Positions 25,401 through 37,400 of a stretch of DNA of 64,000 bases are shown here, in pieces (position 1 is the first letter of the stretch; each line of letters starts with the position of its first letter). The stretch is from positions 11,838,585 to 11,902,584 of the forward strand of contig NC_079895.1 in NCBI RefSeq assembly GCF_024868665.1. The letters run 5' to 3'. A program made the translations under genes and the position numbers. Under the pieces are notes generated by a model that did not search any database, was not told the DNA's origin, and saw only the letters and a list, made by a program, of their open reading frames with translations. Source of the stretch: Triplophysa rosa. Its lineage: Eukaryota > Chordata > Actinopteri > Cypriniformes > Nemacheilidae.

Positions 25401-28400
25401 CCTCCCATTGAATGGTTGAAAAACACCTATCCCATTTGGAAACGCAAAGTAATTGAGAATCGTCCCTTCTGTGTTCTGCAGAGACCTGTACTTTGAGTTC
25501 TTTGTTGAGTTTAAGAATGATCTGCCTATCCGTGTCCAGTTTGAGATTAAGTTGGGTAAAGAGAGGAAAGAACAAATGTGAAGTAAGTCACATACAACAT
25601 AAGATCCCCAAACCTGAGACAGATGTAATGCTGTGTACAGAACAAAGACAGTAATGATAAAAAGAGAGAAAAACAAAGAAGTGTCATGAGTAATAATACT
25701 GTACAGCAAAGGTACAGAGACAAAGCAAAGAGAGAATTATCCTCTCTGCCCTATGCCCTTCAAGCCTGTTGATTACCTAATTACCTATGATTACCTATTT
25801 CCTTACACACGCACACACACACACGCACGCACGCACGCACGCACGCACACAATGTTGGGTTTCCATGTTTTATGGGGACATTCCATAGACGCAATGGTTT
25901 TTATACTAAAATAATATTTTAATGCTAAATTTACAATACTTGGTATTTAATGCTAAACTTACATCACACGACAGCAGTTTGAAGTTATGGCTGCACTCAG
26001 TGACTTTGATTGGAGGTAGCTGGGTGAGTGTTTGTGGGGAGTGGGGGGGGGCTTGTTGGTTGTGGTTCGGGGCGTTTCATTTGTTGGGACTGTGTGGGTC
26101 TGGTCTGGTTGGTCTTGTTTTGTGGTCGATGTCGGACAACAGAGGAATAAAGTTAATTATGCCATTACTACTTTTCCCTGGTTGTTCCTCTGTTGTCTGT
26201 TGTTGATCGCGGAATGGGACCGGGTTGGACCTGCACGGTTTCGGCGGGTGGGGCTTCCTGGGTCGCGGCTCGTGGGCTCTCCCTGTTCTTCGTGGACGTT
26301 GCTCGGTGGCTTTGGTTGGGGTCACTGATTGCAGCTATGACACGTCAGAGGAGATCTGGCCCTCCCGGCTGAGCCTGGTTTCTCCCGAGGTTTTTTTTTC
26401 TCCATTATTCAGCATTGGAGTTTGGGTTCCTCGCCACAGCAGAGCAGTGCAGTGTTGGCTTGCTCACCGGGAGACTGCATTTATTTATTTATTATAATGA
26501 TCTTGCTTGGTCTATAAACACCATGCACTGTGCTGTGTTTTACCTTTCTGTGTTTTTCTTATTTGCTCCTGTAAAGCTGTTTGGAACAATGCACATTGTG
26601 AAAAGCGCTATATAGATAAAATTGAATTGAATTGAATATACTGTACAAACTGTATATCATATTCCCTACCCCTAACCCACCCCCTAAACCTAACAATGAC
26701 ACAAAACTGCCTGCTCTTTTAGATTTTCAAAAAAGTTAATTCTGTATGATTTATAAGCTTGTTTCCTCATGGGGACCAAAAAATGTCCCCACAAGGACAA
26801 GGATTTTGGATATTGCCATCTTTGTGGGGACATTTTGTCCCCATACCGTAGGGTTTACCCTTCCCACACACACACACACACACACATTTTCTACATTTTC
26901 TATGCCCCACCCCCAAACCAAACTCTCACACAAAGCTGTTGTCTATACCAGATTTAAAGTAAAACAATATTTGGTCGATTAATGATATTTTTTTACCTCT
27001 TATATTGTTCTTACTATATTTGTGAGGACATTTTCAAAAATGTGGCAAACATGCACACCTTAAACTCATGGTTCCTTCAAGGTCATATTTATCATCCTCA
27101 TCCTGTCCTATATGTCTCATTCTCTCTCTTTTTGGGCTACTGAGTCATGTATTTGGATGTGTCAGTGCAGGCCAGCATGTGGTGCTTTTACAGTAATCCT
27201 GCCACCTCTCCTCCCCAGAGAGAGAGAGAGCGAGAGAAATAAAAAGACACACGCAGGGCACAGAAAAAGAGAGAGAGGGAAAGCTTGGCACAGAAATGTG
27301 AACCCCCCATTAAAAAGTGTCCTGAGCTTGAGCCAATGATTTCACTTGGCTGTGGGATGTGCAATATATTGGCAAAGGTACATTTGATCAATAACATCAA
27401 GTCATTTAAAGCAAATCAGGGAGATAAGTTGAAAAGAATGCAGTTACATTCATAATTATTCTGACTAAATGTGCTTTTAAAATAAATGGTTTGAGGATAT
27501 GAAAAGAATTCATTTTTAAAGGTGCCGTGGGTAATATTTAGGACGATCTATTGACAGAAATGCAATATAATATACATAACTATGTCTTCATAGGTGACCT
27601 TACATAATGAAGTGTTATGTTTTTATTACCTTACTGTGTTCCCACCAGACGTGAATGAAGCGTTAAGTGCGAGTGATTTACATGTTAAGTCAATGCAAAG
27701 ACGCGATAAACCTCCTTGCAGCGCGATTCGCGTGAATGAGGTGGCGCGAAGGACGCGATTAGCGCGAATTGAGCATTTTGGGCGTTTGACGCGTGATTCG
27801 CGCGAGTTGAAAAATCTGAATTTTGGCGGAAATTCGCGCCGCGTTAACCAATCAGGAGCTTGCTCTAGTAGTGAAGTGTAGCATCTGTGCACAAAGGCAG
27901 CCCAGAGAAACAGATAAGCAGCGCAACTGAAGTCTATTTGAATTATAAACAGAGAGCGTCTTTGCAATAACTAATCACATATTTAAAAACTACAATACTA
28001 ATTTCTCGCTACAAATGCAATCAGAAGTTGTTGAAAGTGAAAATGAAGCTTACATTTATACAAAACTATGCTCCAACGGGTTTTTCGGCCGCCATTTTAT
28101 TTTTTTGAGCTTGCGTCTGTTGTGAATTTCACGCGCGAATGACGCGAATGAAGCGAGTAAACTCAAAATGTTTAAGCGTCCAACTACGCGTGAATAGCGC
28201 GATTCATTCGCGCAAATCACGTTTGGTGGGAACATACACCGCAAGGAATTCGTCATGTTGTTTCTACAGTAGCCATAAACGTACAAACTGCTCTACAGAG
28301 CATTTCGTAAATACGTCATCTTCTTCGGCAAAGAAGAAAAAACGTGACGACATCTAAGTTCTGTGTAAGCCTCCGTAATGCTTAGAAAAGGAGGGGTGGA

Positions 28401-31400
28401 GTGAGCTGTTGGTTGCAATTCACAACCTCAAGCTTCTAAAACTCCACATTGCTCCTTTAAATGAAAAGAATTAAGATTTAAGACAAAAGATTTGTAAAAC
28501 AGATTAGCCATGTAATAAAAAATATACAATATAAAAATAATATAAAATGCCAACTCTTTAATATACAAACACTAAATATATAAAATAATTTCACTTCTAA
28601 AATGTTGTTATTGTTCAATTATATATGGCTGTTCACTTTTTAGACGAAGAGACAGGGTTGAAGATGCACAAGGTCACACGGCCGCCAGGCTTCAATGCTA
28701 ACCGGCGACGCAGTAGAGCTGTGCTATACCAGCTGTCTGGACATCTGCAGAAACAAGACAAAAGCAAACTCAAGATCAACAATGTAAGAGACAAGCTAAC
28801 ACATCTTCACACTGAAACCGTATGTTTGTCTCTTCCAGGCTGACTGAATTCCTGCCTGGTCATAATACAGAAGTACAGAGCATTGTGTAATCTCAGACTC
28901 TTCAAGTTTTATTTACAGCATTTGTATAGAACCTGAGAATAGTATCAAATAGGTCACATTTTTACTAATAGATGTAAAAAGTGACCTTGTAAGTCTAATT
29001 AATGTAGATAAATAATGTCCTGTATTCACGCCAATAAGGCATGGATTTCTTCTTAGGAGAATTCATTGAGCTCTATGATCGTGACTGGCTTGCATGCATC
29101 ACACTATTTATGAATGTTTCAAATAAACCTGTACATATTCAGCTAATGTCTCTAAAATTTGCTGTCATTTAGAACATGTTTGGTGAAAAGCCGCCAATCC
29201 CAGAGTACAAAGTGGCAGCCATACAGAAGAGCCGCTTCATTCTTCTTCATTACGGCACCTTCAAAGCAGGCTGGGATTGGCTGATTCTCTTAGCCACCTT
29301 TTATGTAGCAGTTACCGTTCCCTACAACGTCTGTTTTACCGTCGTTGGCGGGCGGGATGAGGCGTCGACGCCTAGAAGTCCACCGAGCGTGAGCGACATC
29401 CTGGTGGAAATTCTTTTCATGTTAGGTAAGTATTTCCACAGTCAAGATTGACTTAGTTTAGCCAAAAACAATGGTGTATATAAAGGTGATATTCAACAGT
29501 GTATTCTATTGTGCCAGGTCTCTGTTATATGGTTGTGTGAACAAGCTACAAACATGCGATCTCAGTTATGTTACGCAGGTGGCTTATGTGCCATAAGCCA
29601 TGTGTTGAAATAAAGTACACAACCCTGTTGCTGCCAGATTTCTTTAGTTTAAAGGGATACTCCACCCAAATGAAAATTCTGTCATGAATTCCTCAACTTC
29701 AAGAACTGCAGTTCCAAACCTGTATACATTTTTTTGTGCTGTTGAATATTTAAAAGAATGTTAGCGACTTAGATTTCTGGGGTAGTCAAAAAATGGTAGT
29801 CAAAGGTGCCCCAGAACTGTTTGTTTTCCTAAAGTCTTCAAAATATCTTCTTTTGTGTTTAACAGAACAAAAAATATACAAACAAATTTGTACTATGATA
29901 GTCAATGGTGCCCCAGAACAAAAAATATGCAATATTTGTTTATACTATGGTAGTCAATGGTGCAGCAGAAATCTCAGTTGCTAACATTTTTCCAAATATC
30001 TTTCTTTGTGTGCAACTAAACAAAGAAAAGTATACAGGTTTGGAACAACTTGAGGATTAGTAATTCGTGACAGAATTTTCATTTTTGGGCGGACTATACC
30101 TTTAAGATGGTGAAGTGTGCTGTTATCAGTATGGAGAGCCAGATTTGTGTTTGCATTCCAATGCTAGACGGCCTTTTGTCACAGAGGCAGCTCTGTATAA
30201 GGCCAAATACCTCCCAGTTGTTCAGAGCTGGAATCAAAATCACTGGCATTACTCAAAAACACAATGAGAGTAAATCTGAATTAATTCTGAAGGACAGTTC
30301 AGTCAATGCAGATGTTTGAGGACCCATGCTTAAAATCAAGAACATATTCCTATTAAAATCCATTAGATAAAAATGATTACCAGCTATTAACTTTATATTA
30401 AAATGCCACAGAGCTTCACTGTGTGTGGAAAAGCATTGAGTTTATTATTGCAGCGTTGTTGTCCTCACTTAACATTAGCAGTTAGTGTTTAATGGCAGAA
30501 TCTGTTTCTGCTCATTGCACACAGATGTATAATGCGAAATGAACAGTTTGTATCGTCAAAACATTTAGGAGCAAAAATGTTCCTGCACTAAAAGCTGTTT
30601 TCAACTGTTTTATTAAAGATCTATGCATAAGTTGAGTTACAACAATGTTGTTTTCTCTCACAAATCGACTGACATTCTGAGATACTAACTGTTGATTTGA
30701 TTTTCTCCATGCCAGATATCGTGCTAAACTTTCGCACCACATTCGTGAGCACGTCAGGCCAGGTGGTGTATGATGCGCGCTCTATCTGCGTGCATTACGT
30801 TACCACCTGGCTCTTTGTGGACCTGATCGCAGCGCTACCTTTCGACCTACTGTATGCCTTTAATGTCAGTGTGGTACGTATGTTTTTGCGTGCCACCTTT
30901 TAGTTATTATCTTAAGTTATTGTATCTAGTCTTTTTTAGTCTCTATGCATTTGATCTGTGTGTTTAGTACTTTGGGGTTCATCTGCTGAAGACGGTTAGA
31001 TTGTTGAGGCTTCTGCGCTTGCTGCAAAAGCTGGAGCGTTACTCGCAGTACAGCGCGGTGGTGCTCACGCTGCTTATGTCCATGTTCGCCCTGCTTGCTC
31101 ATTGGATGGCCTGTGTCTGGTACATCATTGGACGCAGCGAGATTGAAAACAGCCCTGGTTCCTGGGACATTGGTAGGTAGCGTCTACAAAGTTATTCATA
31201 TTCCATAGTATTCTTCCAAAATTGTATACATTTCTAAAAATATGAATTGTCTCTAGACTTTGAAATCATTAGTGTAATTAAGATGTCACACTCTCTCTCA
31301 AATAGTTTTTTATCCGCTATAATCATCCATCCTCTATTTCTGTGTGCCAGATACTAAATTAGCATAAAGATTGCTGGCCTACAGTTTAACCTCTAGCCTT

Positions 31401-34400
31401 GTTATATTAATCAAAACCGCACACAGCATACTTATTTACCTTATTTATTTCTGTTGTTTATAAGTGTGGAAGAGTTTTTCCACAGTGCCTCGTGTGCAGA
31501 GGTAATTATCAAAGATGTATGTCCTCTGATATACTTATTAAATCGTAAATGACCAGCAGTCACCTTTACAGAGCGCTACATATACACATCATTTTGCATA
31601 TTTTTTTAAATACTTCTCCAAATGGCTTTACAGATCAGATAGACGCATGAACAGAAATAATCCAGATAATGTGTTTTGTCAAAGGAGCAGAACAATCTCT
31701 CTGGCTGTGCGAACAGCACACCCCCAAAGAACTGAGTCTGACGAGGCAGTCACCCATTTAAGACATTTGTGTCTCGCATTCAATTCAGCTCCTGGAGAGA
31801 AGCCTGCGTCTCGCCTGAACAAACTTTCCTGTTTTAGGGTTATTTATGATAACACGAACAGGTGAATTACAGTATCAATTCGACTTGAAATAAACCTTGC
31901 TTTCTTACTCTCATGTTCTGACCATCACGTGTAAGAGAAAAACAAAGCATGAGGTAGAGAAGGTTGTATGAGGACATTGATATGCTACAGACTGCACAAA
32001 TATCTGGTACATCAGGGGTAAAGCTAACTGATCGAATTGATTCAGTGTATTTGATCGAATTGAAGAATTCTGAATGTATTCCAATCCCGACTGTTTGATA
32101 ACAATTGCAAGGTGCTATTTGCATGTGTGTGGATTATTTTGAGTACATCACCAGCGTTACACCCACAAAGTTGTAGATTACACATCCTTTGTTACATTGC
32201 ACAAGCCTAATAATACCGTTTATTTGGAATCTAAAGCCCTATTCGCACGGGATTAGTATTATCTGGGGACCTCTGGTCATTTGTAATAATTGCAGAGATT
32301 GTCTGTGATCTTGTTGCGCATTCGCACTGGATAAGTGAACTCTGTGATTTTACTCGAATTTACTGACTTATCTCCCGGAAATTACGTGAAGGCGCTTCCC
32401 TCTTTCTTAACATGGCACGAAAGAGATCTTAACACGGATGCGCTGTCTGACAGAGATTCACCGACGCAGCCTTTAGCCCGTTACTGTACACACCAGGCTG
32501 GACCTTGCGTTGCGTTTGCCGCATCCCACAGTTTAGAAGCTGTCTATCTTCATTGAACATGTCACAGCAACTGTTTCAAATTGTGCGAATAAGAGCGTGA
32601 TTACATAATGTAACGCTAGACAAAGGATGTCAAAACAAACGGATGCTGCGTTAATTGCGTTAAATATTTTTCACGCGTTAATTTGAAATAATTAATCGCA
32701 TGCGTTAACGCGTTACCAACACTACTTGAAAGTCTTGTCGTTGTAGGTGTAGTTGTATGTAAACAGAAGAATGTTCCTTACCGCATGCTGCCATGCATGT
32801 CATCCATCTCCATATATTCCTTCTTTTTTGTTTCGCTCTTCTGATCCTGTCATGTTTTTTTACAGTGAATATTTTCTCTCTGCCAATATTATTGTTGTCT
32901 GGTATGTAGCGACATAACCCAGCACCCAAAATACTGTGAAAACACTCCAACGCAGCTTCCATTCTTTGCGATAGATGACTGAAAAAGCGCACAGAAACCT
33001 TGAAAAAATGAGATACGATCCCGCCAAATCTTGTTCAAAATTTCAAATCGCAGAGATGCCGATTCGCACTGGACTAATATTATCACAGGACCTCGGTGTT
33101 CATCAAAATATGGTAGGTAATTTGTGGGGGAATTTTTACTTGACAAATTACAGACATGGCCCTTTCGCACGGGATTAAAATCACAGACAATCTCTGCGAT
33201 TATTACAAATGACCAGAGGTCCCCAGATAATACTAATCCTGTGCGAATAGGACTTTAGTAGGTTTTTTTGAATGTCCACAGGCCAACACCATCTGTTATA
33301 TTTAATAGAAGTGATTCTGATTGGCCACTTAAACGGCATCAGCAGCAGTGTTGGGTGTAACTAGTTACTAAGTAATTAGCTACTGTAATTAAATTACTTT
33401 TCCCTTGAAAAAGTAAAGTAAGGGATTATGCAAATATTTTCTGTAATTTAATTACAGTTACTTCTGATGTAATTAAACTAAATACTTTGTGTAATATGTG
33501 TGTGTGCAATAGTGAAATTGATATCAAAATTCAAAGTCAATCTTTAAAATCTGTGCTTTAATGTACAATTCTCACATTTGTAATACTTGTACTACTTTAT
33601 GTAGTTTTATATACTGTAATTTATTTGAATGAATTAAAAGAGCCGTTTCATGTCTATCCTTGAATCACTTCTTAAGTAATCAAGGTTGATATAGAAAGTA
33701 ATGAGTAATAAGTAATTAAATACTTTTTGGAGAGAGTAATTTGTGCAGTAATCTAATTACACTATTGAATATGTAATTAGTAACTAGTAATTCATTACTT
33801 TTTCAGAGTAACTTCCCCAACACTGCAGTAACAATCAACAATCAGCAGTAACCTCGGGCATATCGAAGCCCTAACCAACCATCTTTTTTTGCACTGGATA
33901 CAGGCCAATGGTCTAAATTGCATCCATATGGGAGCAAGGATGAAGCACAGATATCCATTCTCTGCTGGCGTGCCAACAAATCTCTCTTGCAAAGTTTTGC
34001 TTTGCCCGGCCATTAAATATTTAACGGTGTGCGTCTGTCTTAACATATCGTGGTTTGCTAGTTCTAGTGCGAAAATGTGCATTCTGCACATCAGATAGAA
34101 TATTTTAACAATAAAAATATGAGGCATATCCAGTTTAACAAGCCTCACATTTTTATGAGTTTAATTTTAAAACTGTAGAATATTAAAGATCTACCAGATT
34201 TACAAGAACTTGTTATAGATCTGCTCTTTTCATGTTATCTGCCTTTTGTCAGCAAATTTAGTGATAAATTCAAATAAATATTGTAAGTAAATTTGAATAT
34301 TGGTGTGTATTTAGTTCAGAGGGGACACAGGAAATAAAAGGATGGTAATGCACTGAAGTTCTGCTGTTTAAATAATGAAAGTCTATCAATAATTCAATAT

Positions 34401-37400
34401 ATTTTCTGAGGGCACCTCTAGCTGATTATACTCTTGATTGGTTTCCTTGTCCCTTCTTCACATTCTCCCGCACTCTCTTTCTGTTTTTTTAGTATTTATC
34501 GCTCACTTTACTGTTCTCGCCTTCCTCGTAGGAACCTTATTCTTTTTAATGGCCTTCCTCCCAGCAAACCTTGTGAATTTTTGAGTTTCCACTAGTAGCC
34601 CAAACAAAAAAAAGAAGAATATCTGGGCTATCGTTTATAAATCAGTCAAAACTAATAGCGGTCCGCCCAGGTATATTTATGGCCACCCAAGTATATTTGG
34701 CATCACTTTTTTTATCCATCCGTGCTAATGACAGTATCTGTGATCGAATAACTAGTGGATAAACAGCGCTTACGCGTCTTCTCTCCTTCCTGACTTGTTT
34801 GGTGTGAGTGTATGGAAAGCCAGGAGGGTCAAAAATGCGCGAATTTTAACACGACAACAACACGTTGAGAACACGTTTTCAACGCGTTGTTGCCGTGTTA
34901 AAATTCGCGCGTTTTTGACCCTCCTGGCTTTCCATGCGAGTGGAGCGTGGCCGCGTGCGCCATGGCGTGGTGTTGGCTGTCATGGTGGTCGTCTGCTTTT
35001 TGTAACAAAACGCTGCGAGCGGTTTTTTTTTACTTAAAAAGCGTTTTTGTGCTAACACTAACACGGCGTGATGATGTCACAAATATGCTAATTAGTTTTT
35101 GACGTAAAAAAGTACTAACACAACGATATGACGTCACAAATATGCTAATTAGTTTGTGACGTCACCAGTGCCACAAGCCTGTCAAAATCCTATGGGATCA
35201 CACATAAGGGTTTATTTCGGAACCTGGTGCATTTTCTCTCTTGGTTCGGTTCGTTTAGGCATATGTGAACACGGCAATCGTAGGATTCGCCCCAAAACAA
35301 TCACTCCGAGACCGCCTGAACAAGGTGGTCTCGGCCCGATTCCAAACGAACTCTGGAGCGGTTCGCTAGATGTGAAAGCCATCCGACCCAACGGACCAAC
35401 GAACCAGACTGTATCACAATGTATGATGGGTAATTACGTAAAGTTGCATGACACAAAAGGGATTGTTTTGCTAATGGCTCCCTGTAACAATGTTCAAAGT
35501 AAGGAAGGAGGTGGGAACCAGCGAACGTTAAACCAAACTTTTAATAAACTAAACAAACAACAAAACGAAAGTAAAGTGCCGACAGCTCCCTCACGGTCGA
35601 CTGCTGGCCACACAAACATAATAAAACATAACATAAAATCCAGGCCTGGTTCTCTCTCGTCCTTCACTGCTGTCGCTCCTCCTTTTATGCTTCCCGTGCT
35701 CCGCCGCGAGAGATGCGAGACCGGTGCAATGCGCAGCTGATTCTCATTATCATTCACGTCACCGGCCTCGCGCGTGAGGGAATATTGTAGCGCGTTAACC
35801 CCCGGTTTCGGAAAACAAAGCAATCGATCCACATGTGTGAAAACTCCCTAAGTTATTGTAGAAAGTTGACCTTTTACTAATTGAAAAGACTATTGTGAGG
35901 TACAATAAATAGTTAATCGTTTAATTGCTATTTATGCTGTATTTCTAATTCAGGTCATCATCTTGAGTTTCTCTTGCCTTCTTTGTCATGTTTTCCATTA
36001 CAGATATTACAGAGATCTTGGTAACATCAATGTCCCTCACCTATTATTTCAAAACCTGATTCCCTTTCTGTCGGTCTCTCGACGTTGTGTCGAACCGACA
36101 GATGGGGTTCGTCCTTGAGAACCAATCACTTCCGACTTCTTAGAAAAGGCCAATGAAAATTGGCGAATGAAATTTGCATGCCGGACTCCGCCCCCGGATA
36201 TCCGGGTATAAAAGGGAGACGGCGTGCCTCATTCATTCACCTTTTGTTCTTCGGAGCCTTCGCTCGTGATCAACAGACTTCGCTACAAGACTGCCGGCTC
36301 TACGACGTGGTGCAGCGGACTGTCCCTTCCTGCAGCGACTTCCCCTGGGCGTCTCGGCGGTTCCAGAAGTGTTCGAGTTTTTTCTCTAAAAGAGCAAATT
36401 TCTCCAGCGTGGCATGTCCCGCTGTTCTCATGGGTGCAACACACTCATCGAGGAGGGGGACGGACACGATGTCTGCTTCCAGTACGCTGGGGCAGATGTT
36501 GTGGATACGTCCTGCCCGCACTGCGGGCGGTTGACGATTCAGACGTTGCGTCACGGGTGGCTGTGTTCCCACGGGACTCAGCCACCACCTTGTTTGCTCC
36601 CCGTTCCGTGACGGCAGGACTACGGCCCTGCCGCCCGCTACGGCGAGCAGCGAGGGTGATATGAGGATTACTGTGAGCGCTAATCCGTCAGCCACTGGCT
36701 CGCGGACCGTTCGCACCTCGTCTTGCTCGTCTGACCGTTCCCCATGAGACGGTCCTACCGTCTTGTTCCTCAATCACGTATCGGACACGGTACGTGATGA
36801 TGAGATGTCTGTTGCAGCATCGGAGGGTGACTTACTGGCATCAGACTCCGACGATTCCTTGAAGCTCCCTCCCTCGGGGGGTCGAGATCAGGAAGAAGCG
36901 GATGTCGAAATGTCAGCCATGCTTTCCCGGGCCGCCGGCATTGGGTTGCGGTGCACCGCACTGCCTCTCCCAACGCTCGCGGCTGGATACACGGTACATC
37001 GGGCTTGAGAGCGGCTCCAAGCCGCACTCGCCCCCAGTGCCGTGTTCCCCCGGAAGTGCATGAGGAACCTAGTACGACCTGGAACGCCCCCTTCGGCGCG
37101 TACACGTCAACTAGTTCCATCACCCTTTCTTCCCTCGATGGTGGGGCAGCTAGAGGATACGTCGATGTCCCCCAGGGGCTCGACCTAGACTCCCGTCCAA
37201 AGCACGTAGGCTTTTCGGCATCTGAGGTGTCGAGAGCTTACTCTGCTGCGGGCCAAGCTGTCCCCTCTCTCCACGCTATGGCCTTCCTGCAGGCCAATGC
37301 GCGGAGAGAGCTCCACGAGGGTAAGACCGACCCAGCGCTTATGCAGGAACTCCGCGCCGTCACCGACCTCGCTCTACGGGCGACCAAGGTGACCGCGCGG

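Larger units (their letters stand above)
25018..28643 (+). other. Intron 3 of kcnh3
   Basis: 3.6 kb, GT-AG bounded. It contains a GTCCCC repeat split by a 3' LINE fragment (25853-26864) and a TIR element interrupted by a second TIR element (27517-28459). 25018-25800 and 26890-27510 show only a (GA)n/(AG)n tract near 27216-27290. Confidence 0.8.

Noticed and set aside
35156..35740. 194-codon open frame
   Set aside because: No recognisable domain, interspersed-repeat sequence, no splice context.
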